Of a stretch of DNA of 64,000 nucleotides, positions 11,401 to 25,923 are shown in pieces. The stretch spans positions 124,001 through 188,000 of the forward strand of contig CM028882.1 of the NCBI GenBank assembly GCA_016801885.1, written 5' to 3'. Source of the stretch: Toxotes chatareus. Lineage: Eukaryota > Chordata > Actinopteri > Toxotidae. Under the pieces are notes generated by a model, which saw only the letters and a list, made by a program, of their open reading frames with translations, was not told the origin of the DNA and searched no databases. A program made the position numbers and the translations under genes. The stretch's first letter is position 1. Every line of letters starts with the position of its first letter.

Positions 11401-14400
11401 AGAAGAAGAAATCAGAATGATGCAGATTTAATTGTGACTCTAGTTAGAGTTTTGTGTATCTGGCCCCAGGTTTCCAGGTTCCAAGTGAGTGTAGCCGTTG
11501 TTCTGTGTCTGACCTCAGAGCAGCTTCCTCTGCCCTCTTTACCTCACACACTAATACTGTCACACACCAGCTTCCTGTGGAGGAGTGAACGGACTCTGCT
11601 AACATAAATACGGATTTGGATATATATTGATGGAGGGACTATCTGAGAGCATTTTTCGGAGACAAGATTTCACTTATGTCATCTTTGTCAGGCAACACAC
11701 ACACACAGCCAATGTATTCAACAGCTCTCTATCTATCAGCATTCTTCCTGTTATTTTTCAGTAATTGCAGTGTGTCATTTCTCAGATGAACATCCCGGTC
11801 ATGACTGGACTGCACTTTGATTTCTGCGTTGCTTTCAAGTCTGTGAACCAGATAACTCAATAATTATGGTAGTTTCAGGCTGTGTGATCCAGATTTTTGG
11901 ATACCATTAGTCAGTACTGAAGTGCTAATGTTTACACATTACTGCAGGCTGCTTTTTACCAGGAACTACAGTGAGTGTGCTAATTTAATCTTGATTACAT
12001 TGTTCTGTGCCTTTGTTCTTCCTGTTTTACTTTTTCAAAGCTATATAATACTGACAAATATTGAGAAATAACTGATATTGTATATTAGTATCTGTATGGG
12101 TGCTACTGCAGCCTGGGAGCACTGGTGTGTCTATCTTTACCCAAAATTCACAGTTTTTAAACTGAATTTAAGGGAATCGAAAATGTTTGTTAAAAATGTT
12201 GTTGTTATGATGGTATTTCATCCTGACTTTCTTACTCTCCCGTGTCGGTCTTGGCCTCAAAAATCCAGGATTTGTTGGCCTCTTAATAGATAGATCTGCC
12301 TACCTGTGATGAAGGATTTTAAGAAAGAGTTCACCAGCTGTGGAACATAAATCAGCTCAGTTCATTTTACAGCGATTTATCAGGTAGTTTTTAAAATTGA
12401 AGATGGAATTACACACTGTTTGTAACACAAAACACAAAAGGTGTACATGCTAAGATATCTGATATCTATATCTGTACAAAACTGTTATCAAAAACCTCTA
12501 TTTATGTCGTATTATTATACTATAAAAAAAGAATATCAACCAATATATCACCTTCTTCATCAGATCCTTTCAACTTTGGAGGATCTGTATTGACCTCAAA
12601 AATCCAGACATGATCTAGTCTAATATTAAGATAATAATGAAATGGATTCTATTAAGGCATGCTAAAGTAAGCAAGTTGCGCAGTAGTGTGTTTGTTACCA
12701 CAGAGACTGTGCAAGTGCACGGACAGTGGCGTTTTCGTTGCTGAATTCTAAACTGGATGAGCTGTGAAAACAACATGACTCACCAGTGCCTTATTTACAT
12801 ATGACACACACACAGAGAAATTGATTCAGGTGCAGTGACTGCCATTATAGGAGGGTTGTGCATGCAGTGCAGAGTGGAGCCCAGTAACAGATCTGCTAGG
12901 TCTGCAGGATTTGCCTGAAACACAGGTTGATGTGAAGCAGGCCTTTGAGAGTTTGAGACACAACCTTCAAATTCCAAAATAATCAGTGAATACTGGTTTC
13001 CAAACCAAATACAGAATTTCTTCTTCATATAACATGACATCAAGCTTCCGTAAAGCTTTCCATGAACTTCCATCTTTGAAGGAAATGTACGTTTCTGAAA
13101 CTGATGATAGCTTCTGTGTTTGGAGTCCACTGCTGGTAATGATATGTTCTATCAAAAATATCATATTTGTTTTTATGAATGTCTTAATAAATCAGTAAAT
13201 GAGGGCCCTAGTTAAGAGTTAAAGTAAGTACTGTGTATCTCTGTTTGTGGTCTCGTCTTGGCCTCAGGGTTCAGGGTGTGGTAAAGTGGAAACACAGGGA
13301 AAAGAGGCTTCTGTTGCAGGAAGCAGTTTGTAAACCATCACTCCCTCTTCCTGTCATTCCACAGATAACGTCTTCTTAGTCATGTTCACTCACCTCACAG
13401 GAAACAACAATCTGCCATAGAATGCGCGCACACACAGAAGCTGCCTCCCCCCTTCCCCTCTCTCATTTTGAGACATGTCTCTTTATTTTTGCTGTGCTTT
13501 TAGTCTTGCTTCCTCTCTCCTCCTCCTGGATCTATCCCTGAAACCAGCAGACAAGCAGCTTCAGTGTAGCTAAAAAATGTAGTCTTCTTGTTTGAAAGTA
13601 ATTCAGAAAATATGAACCACAAATGGTTGTTGGGATGACCTCACTCTCAGCCCGCAAAAATATATGATGTCAGACTCATGCAAAACTACCATCTATCAAA
13701 GTCTTAAATATGTAACACCAGTTTGTGAACCAATTAATAATGACACAGTTTTGTCTTAAGACCGTTTTTATCAATCCTTTAAAATTCAATCAGCATCAAA
13801 TAAGCAAAAATAGTCCAAATATTTGGACTGGTCGCACAGATAACACTGGCTCCAAGCTCTTTAGCTACAGTATTGTTCAAAATAATAGCTGTACAATGTG
13901 ACTAACCAGAATAATCCAGGTTTTTAGTATATTTTTATTGCTACATGGCAAACAAGTTACACTGTGGACCCCCACCAGTACGCCTACAGGAAGAACCGCT
14001 CCACTGATGACGCCATCTCATCAGTGGTCCACACAACCCTCACCCACCTGGAGAGCAGGAACTCGTACATCCGTCTCGCTTTTCCTGGATTTCTCATCAG
14101 CCTTCAATACCATCATTCCACAGACCCTGGTGCAGAAGCTCTCCCTCCTCAGTCTGAGTCCCACACTGGGGAACTGGGTCCTGGACTTTCTGACCAACAG
14201 ACCACGGACTGTCAGAATCCACAACACCATCTCCTCCTCCATCACCTTCAGCACTGGCTTGCCGCAGGGCTGTGTACTGAGCCCTCTCCTTAAAAACTGT
14301 GGTCATACAACTAAATATTAGTTTAGTGATTCACAGGATTGATATTTTTTTGAACACGCCCCTTTCAACTAATTGCCCAATTGCACAGCCTTAAGAGCGT

Positions 14401-17400
14401 GCATATCATGAATGCTGGGTCTTGTTTGTTTTCTGAGAATCTACTGCACCTACTGGTAACTTGTTTGCCATGTAGGAATAAAAAATATCCTAAAAACCTG
14501 GATTATTCTAGTTGGTCACATTGTACTGCTATTATTTTGAACAATACTGTACATCTCACTGTTTAATCCCTACAGTTTAATCCTGGCACATTCATTTCAA
14601 ACAGCAAACGCACACTGTGTCTGCTTATACTGTCTGCTCACCAGAGGAAAATTAACAACTACCAGCCACTCATAGTTGAGAATTCCTAGTGACTCAAAGT
14701 TTAAGTATCAAGTTTGATTGTCATTGTTTAAAAAGATGAGTTTAAAAACAATGAAATGGTTTTTAGCAGTTCTCAGTAAAGGCAGCAGCAAGTATATATA
14801 CAATTTACACGTATATATAAGTATGTATACATATTATGTACATGTATATATAGCTCTGGTATAATTGTAGTTTACTGGTGACCTGTGTTGAACAATACAT
14901 CTCATAAAACTTGTCACATATTGTCTTATCTCCTAATGGGCACTAAGTTATCTGAGATGGATGCTAGCTGGAAGTAAAAGAATGAATGAATGTATGAGTG
15001 GAACACATTTGGCTGCTGTACTGATGAGTCTCCGCCCCAGGCCTTCACTGCTGACTACACACATACACACATGCAAAGCTGCGGGTCCAGTGAGGGGAGA
15101 ATGTATAAATAGCAGTATCATTTGTCATGGTGAAGAAACCGTAGCTTCCTCAGTGAGTCAGGTAGCTCTGCAGACCTGTCAGTGTGTTTCTGACTGCTGC
15201 AGTCAGTCATAGCCCTCCACACTGTGACCCAGTCATCAGGAAGCACCTTCAGCTGTTACAGGAGCCTGATAGTGGCACAAATCTGTACTGCAGAAAGACA
15301 CTGGCCAGTCTTTCTCATATGCTCCATTCACATGCCAGCCATGTTTGATTTGTCGTACTTGGAGAGGAACACACTATGATCCACTGGATTAGTTTAGTAT
15401 TTACTCTCAAACCACCCAAATGCTTCTGTTAGCTTCAAGTCTTTCATTCAGTCTGAATGTGAATGGCTGTTCCATGAAGAATGAACATGTTAGCATGTCT
15501 GCATTTTGTCAGTGATGGTATGGATGGACCCCTGTGTGGACATTCAGCTCTTCTTCCTACTGTCAGGTCACCATCATGCCCCCCCCCCACCCCCTTCTTC
15601 TTAGTCTTATTAACACAGACTTTACTTTTGTCATATCATTTAGAATCCATTTACATTTTCCACAGGATGTTTGTACTGCTCACCAAACAGCTCTATACGT
15701 TTTAGTGCATGTTTAGACCATTTACTATCTTCTAAAGTATTGTTTACACAAAGCACTGTATTGATGTATTTTGGAGTGTGTCTTCCTTCCACTGGAGCAG
15801 CCCTTTTTTTCATTTCATCAATGTAAAATTAACAACTTCATGTGCAGAGGCTGAAAGTTGTATCCTTTATAGTCGTGAGTGTTGTGTCACTGCGATGATA
15901 CTGCAGTATAGCAAGTTTCCCAGTTATGTCCTCCAATCTGCATGCTGATTTTTTTTTAGTTTATTGAAATGAGTGGAGACAGCGGAAAACATTCCAGAAT
16001 TGTGAATGAACTACTATGCAATACAACAGCCAGCAGTAATGTAAAGTACAGGATATGTTACTGTAAAATTCTAGTGAGATTTTACAGTCCCGTAACAGCA
16101 GGGTGACCCACACAGCTGCAGCTCTACAATCCAATTTCACAGTAGTTTGACACCACTCAGTCCTCTCATGTTCAGCCGCGTTTGAACTGACCCAGTGCTT
16201 GTGTTATATGTTTTGTGTGTTATGTTAACACAGCTACAATTCACTGCTGGCTGGATGGAACTGGTTCCCATGACCTTGTGCACGTGACTCTTTGTATATG
16301 TGTTGGTGTGCGTGGGTTGGAGTGTGCATGTCTGTGTGGTTTCAGGTCAGTGTTGTGAGTAATGTCACAATAACACCATTGTTATCATTCAGGGAATGCC
16401 TAAGACTCTAAGTATGTAGTGGTGCTTTGTGCAGCTGATGAGCTGCTGAGCGGTGGAGACACACAGAAGCTCTGATTACATCATGTAATGTTCTGACAGT
16501 ATTCTATTGAGCTTGTAAGTTACCAGTGTTTTCTGCCTGACACTGACTTTAACTGTTTCTTTCTAAAATAAATCAACCAGGAAAGGCAGGCATTTTTGAG
16601 GCTGATATTGATATTTGAGAGATTGAAGTTATTTATAACAATTTATCTTGTTACACAATTAAATTGATTAAGATTAAATGTTACTGTTTTTAGTAAGAAA
16701 TGAATTCTTCTTAAAAGTTCACAATCTTGGAGGTGAAATTGTGTTAAATCAGTTTCAGACTGTTTCATCTGCACAAAGTTGTTGAACAGCTGAACAGAAA
16801 AACATTCCAGGTTGAAAATTCTGAAATTCTACCAGCCGTATTTGCCACACAGCTGAAATGTAAGCTGATATTTAGCGTTGGAAGTAACAAGAAGAAAGCA
16901 CAGCAGCTGAAGTTGATCCACTGAAGGTTTAGAGAAGTACATATGGTAATCTTCAGTGTATTAATACACAGACTACTACTAGTACTAGAACCACAGAGAT
17001 GAAACTGAGATCAGTATCCTCACATGACTTTAAGTTTGATAGAAATTTGTTTTTCAAAATGTCAGGCTCTTCCTTGAACAGGGTTGCGTAATAATGGAGC
17101 TATGTGCACTGAACCTTCCATTATGTCAGAGTTAACAGCCTGCTAGTCGACCTTGACCCTCACCTTGCTACAGTTTATTTAGCTGAAATTACCTGCTCTC
17201 TGCATATCAGGCCGTACTTCATCAGCCGTCGGGTCGGTTCACCCTAAACACTGTGCTCACGTTCACGCAGGAATTCGACTGTGGGTCTTGCATATTCTGT
17301 CTTTTGAAGTTTTTTTTTTTTCAGCACAGTGCCTCTGCTTTAATGTCAGAGGGCTTTTATTGTCCTCAGAGCTGCTCCCTGCCTGCAGCTGCATTTCCAC

Positions 17401-20400
17401 TTCAAAGCACTCATGCCTCATTAGATATGTGTATATCCTGACCTACTCCTTGTTTATAGAACTGCACATTAGCATACTACACACACACTCTCTCTCACAG
17501 ACACACACGCACGCACGCACACTGACAGTCAGGATGAAACCATATTAAAACTGGTCAGTGGACAGTGATTGATGTTGGTCCTTTATGAGGATATGTGTTC
17601 CTGCATCTTTCACAGTTGTCTTCATTTACACCATGTCTCTCTGACGTCTCTGCTGGATTAAGTGGGATTTATACTGCTTGCCAGGGATACCCCCTGCCAT
17701 CACACCTTTCCATGGTGAATAAGGGGGATGTGTCCAATCATTTCTGTGACTCTCTGAAACTGCCAATCTGATGTTCACACTGACTTGAAGCCTTGAATGT
17801 TCAGCCTCATGCAAGAGAGAGGGGAGCCAGGCATTGTTTTTCATGTTATTCAGCTATTTCTGTCACTTGTCACATGAAAAACTGATTGCAACACAATTAA
17901 TGTCTTCCTCATATTGCATCACCCTCTCTGTGATTCCCAGATTTTCACTCCACTTCCCAGTGTTGGACGTTTAAACACAGAGTCACATGCACAAGTTTTG
18001 ATTTCCGATGTGGTTGGACAGTACACCTTAAGAACTGATTCAGACAGTACACCTTAAGAACTGATTCAGAGAGACCATAAACCAGCTCTTAGGTCTGTGT
18101 GGCTTTTGGTGGGTGTATGTTACAATCTGATGTTACTGTTGCTCTTACAGATTTTAACATCCAGTCCACATGGATGTGAACTGCTAGGTCTTGGTTTTAT
18201 TTGTTAATGTGTTTGGATTATAGCATCCTGGGCAATGAAGTGCAGCTTCCTTAATGTAATTAAAAACTGAAAGATACTGGATTTTTGAGGGCGATACCGA
18301 CATTGACATTTGAGACCGCCAGCTAGTCCTTCAGCTCTTATAGAAGGTAATATGAGTCCCTTGCTGACTGTTAAATGTACCACTGCTCTGTAAAACCAAT
18401 CAGCCGAGCATTACAGAGAGACTGGTATGCAGTGCAGGTGCTTCTGTCTGAAAAATGGCTTGAATGCAGAGCCCACTGGCTTGAGTAAGGAGACAGTAAA
18501 CAAAAACTCTTTGTTTTCCTTTACTGTCTCCTTACTTACTCTGCATTTAGTGTGTGTTAAGATTTTGGCACATTAGCACTGTCAGTCATCCAGTTACATG
18601 TGTGCTGTTCTTCACTATAGACAAATCTGAGTTGTGGCAGAGCTAGACAGCCCATCACTGCTGCAGTGACACTTACAGACCCATGTATAAGACTGTGATC
18701 TGTTGCGGCAGATCCTGTAGACGTTTTCTTAGTCTTAACATGGGGTTAACATGTCTGTTCTGTGCTGGTGTCAGTAAAAGCCAAACCTCTATTCCACTAA
18801 ATCTATTTTACTTTCACAAATCTCTGTTAAATCCTCCTGTTTTTATCGCATGCCAAGCAGCATGTCGACAAAGGATCAGCCTGTGCAGACCTTTAAGTTC
18901 TGCCCACACAGGGCCACTGGAGAGCCTCCATCCCACTTTTTTCTGTGATCTTGGCATTCTCTGATGTTTCCAGTTTTACTGTGTCAGGTGTTTCTGATAT
19001 GTATGTTGGTGACCTCCTGACCTTTCCTTTGGCACCTTCCTCACATCAAACTTTGCATTTGGTAAGGCTCTAAAAATAGCTTCATTATCATTATGTTGTT
19101 TGTTCATACTGTGGCTGCAATAAACACAACAGCCTCTAGAGGGTACTAGCAGGTCTGTTAGAGAGGCAGGGGGCATGTGATTGGCTGAATACATATATGC
19201 AATCTTGTAATGAATAATATTATAACTCTTGTGTGGTGTGTGTTTTGTGGACTATACAGCCAAATGTCTTTGGTCTTACGAAAAGCATAAGAGCAGGAAA
19301 CATGACATTCTATTGTGTAATGTACAACACAATGTGTTGCTTAAAAATACTGGCATTTTTTATTTACTTTGAAGTTTGCACATTAGCGTGGTGCCTTTGT
19401 GTATGGTCTGCAGTCTTATGACAATGAACTGAGAGCTGCTCGTCATTTCAACATTCAGAGTGTGACTAATTTCTTCCATCTGACTCCTCCTCAGCTCTTC
19501 CAGAGTTGTCTCTGCTGCCACTGACTTGTCCTTCTCTGGACTGATGTGGGCTGAAAGGTCACAGGCTGTGATAGGGAATCCCTAGGAGCTTCAGCTTCTC
19601 AGCTCCTCTTTGAAGATTAAACTTCCATTTTAATTAAAGCCTTCTCTCTCTCTGTACTTCCTTACTTCCTTCCTCTCCCTCTGCACATTGTGGGAAAGAG
19701 GTTTTAGTTTCTAAACTGTTCCTCTTATTAAAGACTCTTCTAGGTTTTGGCAGGAGTTGACTGAAAACAGATATTCAATCTGTATTATGGAACATGAAGG
19801 AAATGTAAATCAATACCTAAATCATGTGTCTTTTCACACTGTTCATAAAACAAACACGTTCCAGTTTTATTTTTAACGGCTAAACAGTTTACCCCCCCCA
19901 CACACACACACACACTCACGCTCACGCTCACACACACTATCTCTGCTCGTCTAATGCTCATTCAAACGTAGGACTTTGCGTGTTGTTCCCTGTCATTTCA
20001 GGACAGTGTGAAGCACTACGCTGTTATTTGTCTGTCATGCCATTGACATGTCTAATGATGAAAATAACAGTGGTGGGATTCTCCCGTTTCAATTTTTCCT
20101 TACATTTTCTCACAGTGTATAATGTTTAGGGCAGAGTATTCTCTGCCTCGATACAGTTAATGTCAGATGTTCTGATAGTTTATTAACTGATTAGCTAATA
20201 TGAATGAAAATAACTGTTTGTTGCAACCCTACTGTAAACCAAAACACTGATGACAAGTTCTTTTCAACTGAAACAAAAAAAGCCATATCTTTGAAATTTG
20301 AGAGGCTGGAATAGATTGTTAAAATAGTAATTTTCTAATCTTCTGTTGATTGAGTTATCAATTAACTAATCATTTCAGTTGATGTACAACAGGAGGAATT

Positions 20401-23400
20401 AGAAAATTGTTTAGAATGTAATTGTATTTAATACAGTAGTCCCACTGATCTTTCAGTTTGGTGTGTATTATTTCCAGGAAGAAGTATTATAAACTAACTA
20501 ACATTTATTGGCTAACTATGGTAGCATTGCTACGTCTTTCACCCCCATATGTTGTCCCAAGTGGAAACACGACTGTGGTGTGTCTCCACATCTTCTTCAT
20601 TTGTCATCTCCAGCGTTGAGAGCCCAATCCTCTGTAGCAGCCTGTTCCATAACTTCCCTTCACTGAAATGTAGCCTGACATATTTTTAGAAACTCGTACA
20701 AGAATGTGAAATACAACTCAGCTGTGTAACACTGAAGGTCTACAGACGTCTTCTCTGATTCACACTGCAGACTGAATTGAATCTGAATTGAGACTCTGTA
20801 ATCGTAAATAATAAATTTAGTGTGTTTTACCGGACTGTGTCAGTGGTGTGGGACGATTGTTTTCACCTGTAGAGGTCAGCAGGTTATGTTGAGCTGTAAT
20901 CTCTTCCTCTTCTCTTCCAGCATCCACTCTATGCCCACTGCTGTTTGTTTTCAAGTAAAGATGCAGCCCTCTCTTGTTTGACCAGTCGTGGTCCACTTCA
21001 TCCCATTAGCCTCCCCTCTTCTCCCACTGGAGGAGCGTTGTTCTTTATTTATAATGGAAAGATCATGTCTGAAATATTTATGACAACAACGGGAAGAAAG
21101 TGTTTCAATAAGGCATGAGGTGAAACAATTGCAGAAGTTGCTCTCAGCTTTTTTGTTCAGTCTCCATCTGAGGAACCTTCGAATAGTTGAACAAAAAAGC
21201 AATTTTTGAAGCTTGTTGAGAATTATGACATTTAAACTTTGACAAATGGAGAGGGGTTAAAAAGGCTAAGACAGCCTTTGTGGCACAGTTCCATGGTGTA
21301 TGTACTGCTTCTGAAGCTGCTGCTACAGATGAATATCTGCTGGCACATCAAGGAAAATTTGGGCAGCATTTCTATTTTAGATAATGCTGCTGCTTTTGAT
21401 CACTCTGCTAAATGTTCTCTGTCTGAGTCTGCAAAGATGAATTGTGGTCCATGTTCTCTTTGTTTTGGTCAAGTTTGCAATTATTGCCATGAAAGGGGAC
21501 ATTTGAAAGCAGAGTGTCCTGTACTGAGAAGCAAGGTAAAACATGTCACACCAGCCGCTCTGAGTGCACCAGTAACGAAAGTTCCAGTTGTCTCTGAGGA
21601 GGTTCTGTCAAACCCGAAACTGAGAAATATTCTGATTTTGAAGTATTTAAATAAAAATAAAAAATAAAAATAAAGTATTCTCTATTCTATTCTATTTGTG
21701 TCAGATGGGTTTTTATCTCTCACAGGGAGTGATATTAGGATTAATTTATGTGCTGCAATCTCCTCAGAACTCATATAGTGACTGCTTCTGGTGCTGGAAT
21801 GGGTTTAACCACTCTGTGTTCCTTTGCACAAAGCTAGTCTGTCTTGTGACCATTTGGATGGTCTTGTCCACACAGGGATTCAGCCTGCCTTGCTTATAAA
21901 TGGGCTGATGGCCCATGACCAGATGATTATGAACAGGAGTGCCCTGGTGTCTTCATGGTTTTTGCTGCAGACAGGTATTGGCTAGAGCTATGTCACTTTA
22001 TTAGCAGCTAATTACATTCAAGCTATTTCGCCAGCCTGCACAGTGGATGAACACCTCACGCTCTGGTTAATTACAGTGAAATCAGTAGACTGCAGTTGTT
22101 TTCTTTAAGTTATCATGCACAGATATTTTGATCAGATACTAAATAATTAAAAATGCACTTTTTACTCTACAAAGTGATGAACGTTTAACAATAGTTTATT
22201 AATTTTAATAGCATATGAAACTTTTAGTTTTTTGTTACACAATTAACCCCCACAGGGCTACTGACATATTTGAAGTGAAAAAAGAAAATCTATCCCCTGC
22301 ATCAAAGAGACATGAAAATGACTCTTCAAGTGTTGATGCGCTGTTGCTTTTTATTTCATGAGTTAAACTAACCGATGCCTACAAAGCAGGGGAAGCTATA
22401 AGAAAGCTTCCAGATGAACTTAACTGCCATTAAGAAATAAGTAGACAGGCAAAATGGCAATTTGATTCCGATTAAATTAAAATTATATATATGGCCCTGA
22501 TACAAAAGCACAAACATTAAACAGACATACAAAACAGTACAAATGTCACTTAAATTTTTTCCCTTAGCAAAGACTTTTTATTAGATCTTTAATTAAAGAT
22601 TATTTTGTCACAGTATGTAAAAATACAGTATTGAAGTACAGTCACCAGAGACCAGCTGAGCTGAGGAGCTGTGAAGTGGACTTTTGAAACAGCAGTGTTC
22701 TTATTGACATCAACAGCTTAGCTGGGCTCTGATAAACAGACATTTTCAAGGGATCAATGCTACAAAAATAAAGCTCAATTGAATATAGACCGCATTGCCT
22801 TTGTTAATTTTCATTTATATTTATGTTTATTTTAACCCCTTAACACTCCGGCCTAATTTGCCCAAAACACCTGTCAAAAACATGCCCAAATTAAATTCAA
22901 AGCTGTTCTTGAGCCCTTAGAAGGACATTCAAAAGTTTGGTCTCTTTGTGAAGGTAACACTCTAAAGTTTTTATTTCAGCAGTCTGATGTACTGTAGGTG
23001 TAACTGGTATCGAGTAAGAGAATATTAAACACAGAAAAAAAAAAAAAATTTTTTTCCTGCCTGGATTTTTTTTTTAAATGCATCTTTCTAATAACCTGGG
23101 CTTGTAGGATAGGATTAGATGACAACATATTTCTGTAGACTGAAGTCCTACCCATTCCATTTTAAAATTTCATAGCAATTGTACAAAAAATTGACTGTTT
23201 TGCACAGGTTTTTCAGTGGGTATGTCCAGGCGTTCTCAAGAGCTATCCAAAATGGCCACTTTGGATAGCTCTTGGGCACGCCCAGGTGCCAAGTGTATAA
23301 CTCCTGAATGCTTCAACATACAGACATCAATGACGGCTCTAATGAAAGGTGACACTTAGAGGAATCATATTCCATATTGATTCCTCCAATATATTAATAT

Positions 23401-25863
23401 TCATATTAATATTCATATTCATATTCACAATTAGTAGTACAAAAATCGTTATGGAAGAGAGAACACATTGAATGCTCATTATTCTATTGAAACTAAACCT
23501 GCATTATAAGAAATTAGTCAGAAAAAGTGCTATGGTCAGAAATCAACAACTTTATGTGAATGAATCACATACTATTCACAGCAAACTGTTTACATATTTA
23601 CAATTTCACCTTCCTAAGTTTGGCCGCCTGGTTAGTTCAATTGGTAGAACATGAGACTCAATATCTCAGGATCGTGGGTTTGAGCCCCACTGAGACGGCA
23701 CCACCACCTCCACCTGGGGTGGTGCCTCCCCACCTCCCCAGGTGGTGAGCCCACCGTAGAATTTCGGTGTGGACTGGGCGGCCGCAACGTGGGCCTGGAC
23801 CCATATAAGCGGCAGATGATGACATCATCACGTTATTCTCAGCATGCCATGCAGTAAAGTAAGAGACTTGACTCATTTAATCAACGGATCTCAGTCTTCA
23901 GACAGTTGATTGGTCAAACTGTGTGCTCTTGATTGCTGGGAACAAAAACCCACAGCCACATGGCCCTTTTGCTCTCCTGTTTCTAAGTGATGTCTCGGTC
24001 GCGACCGCAATGGCCATCTTTGAAGTGAACGACGGGAGCCGCAGCCGCTTTGTTTTTTGTTTTTTCGTTCACGTGATTGGTCAACTACCTGACGTGCGGC
24101 GTGTCCGAACTAAGCCGGGGGGGGGGGGGGTTGCGGTAGCGGGGGTTACAGACACAGGAGAGAAAGAGAGAGAGAACACGCTGAGAAGGTGACAAAATGA
24201 GTGACCGCAGGAAAATTAATTAATTTTACACGTAATTTTACATTATTTTGTTAATAAATCAATTTAAGCAACAAAAAACATCTGCGGAGAACCTGGGGAG
24301 CTGAAAGAACCGGCACTTTTTAGCGAGCCGAGCCATAAGAAAATCACTACTGTTTTTACGCACGTACGCACGACTAGCTGACATCCAGTATATTTGTTTA
24401 CGCACGGTCTTGTAGCCCCTCCTCCTTCCACAATCACAACATGTGACACTTCCCGCGACTGCAATTTCATTGGCTACACGGCCATTAGATCAGATTCAGC
24501 GTAAGATATGATAGGCGGAAAAGACAAGCGTCAGAGTAGGCGGTGCACATTAACGTGTTAGAGTCGCTCATTGGCTATTTCTGGCTGTGGGGGGGCCATA
24601 GATCTTCCTGGATGGTCAAATGAGGTGTCAATCAAAAGCAGAGGGCAGGGACTACAAACCAAGCTCCATGGTATTAATTTTCAAAACAAAACAGAGGCGA
24701 CAAAACGTAGAAACGAAGGAGCAATAGTGCACTGTAGTTTTCAGTCGGAAAAATTCGATTGCAACTTTTGATCATTTATGCACCTAAAGAAATGTTTTTG
24801 ACCGCATTTTTCAACTCGACGTGATTCTTTAGACTTTTCCCGACAAAACAAGACCATTTTTGTTGTTGTTGCGCTGCGTGTTGAACCGCAGGGCGACTAG
24901 TAAAAAAATAAAAACAATGAGCGACGACAGTTATTACTTTGTTGTTTTTTAGAAGATGGTTTAGTTCTACCTAAAGTCGTTGTTTTAGCTTGTAAAGGTT
25001 TATATCGCTGAAAAGATAAGACTTTCAGCTTTCAAATGATATGCTGCATGCGCACCACCTTAAATGCAGTAGTTATGTAGGTACAAAAAAACACAGACAT
25101 GTCCGAGAAATAGCATGACGGCCCGCCGGCGGGCCGTCGGAGCGTTAAGGGGTTAATATCTTGGGAGCTTGGAACACTTGAACCAGTGGGGTGCTTTTAG
25201 TGTGAAGAAGTAACAGGAAATGCTGTGTTTTTATCAGAGCTTCATTAGTTTAGTTTGAGATAAACTCACTTACAGTGCAGTAGAAAAACACCATACTGGC
25301 TGCACTTGACTGCCTGTGCCCGAATATCTGTCATATCAACTTAAAAATTTGTATGTCAGTAACTGCAGTTTTAAGCTATTGATAATGATGATGCTTAGTT
25401 TCTACGATCAGCTTAGGTACCCTCAGGTGCTAATGAGTCCACTTGAGGCAGCCCAGCAGGCGCCACCCAAAGTGTGCACAGTTCCACCAAAGTGGTTTCA
25501 ATTGCTCCCAGAGGTACAAACCCTCTAGATGGGATAGGGATGACTTTAAGTGTTTGGGCTCTCTAACCAGTCTCTAGAACTGAAGAAGCTTCTCGGATGA
25601 GAGGTGAAACGTCTTCCTTAGGATGCGATGTCCTGGATGAATTAGAACTTACACAGACAATGTTATCACTGGCACTTCAATCCGGAGTGTTGTGTGGCAA
25701 CAACTGGTACTCCACAGACAGACACACACAAACAGCGCACACACACACAAACACTGAGAGAGAGAGAGCATTGTTTTTGGTGTTGGAGGGTGTTGTGATG
25801 ACAATTTGCTGTGACAGCATTAGGCAGGCTTGTCTGAAGCTCTGAGGGCCACCCGCAGACACG

Positions 25864-25923
<60 letters not shown>

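Larger units (their letters stand above)
22836..25152. mobile_element. piggyBac-like non-autonomous element (2.3 kb)
   Basis: Flanked by TTAA on both sides (22832-22835, 25153-25156), with inverted ends CCCCTTAACACTCCGGCC on the left and the reverse complement of CGGAGCGTTAAGGGG on the right. TTAA targeting plus CCC-starting ends is the piggyBac hallmark. No transposase frame is present. The interior holds a SINE (23622-23830), a 15-bp perfect hairpin (23237-23274), a CpG-rich right half (24000-25140) with a G run of about 13 at 24117, and a perfect 22-bp GC palindrome at 25117-25138 just inside the right end. Confidence 0.75.

Noticed and set aside
23622..23700. A lysine tRNA gene.
   Set aside because: The cloverleaf is degenerate (anticodon loop and acceptor arm do not pair) and the head is followed by a body shared with another copy at 63373, as in a SINE.
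25560..25625. A hammerhead ribozyme.
   Set aside because: GGATGAGAGGTGAAAC lacks the CUGAUGAG core at the first bases and a proper stem III with cleavage site could not be built by eye.
25666..25920. A protein of alternating Cys and Val on the minus strand.
   Set aside because: It is the translation of the CA microsatellite.
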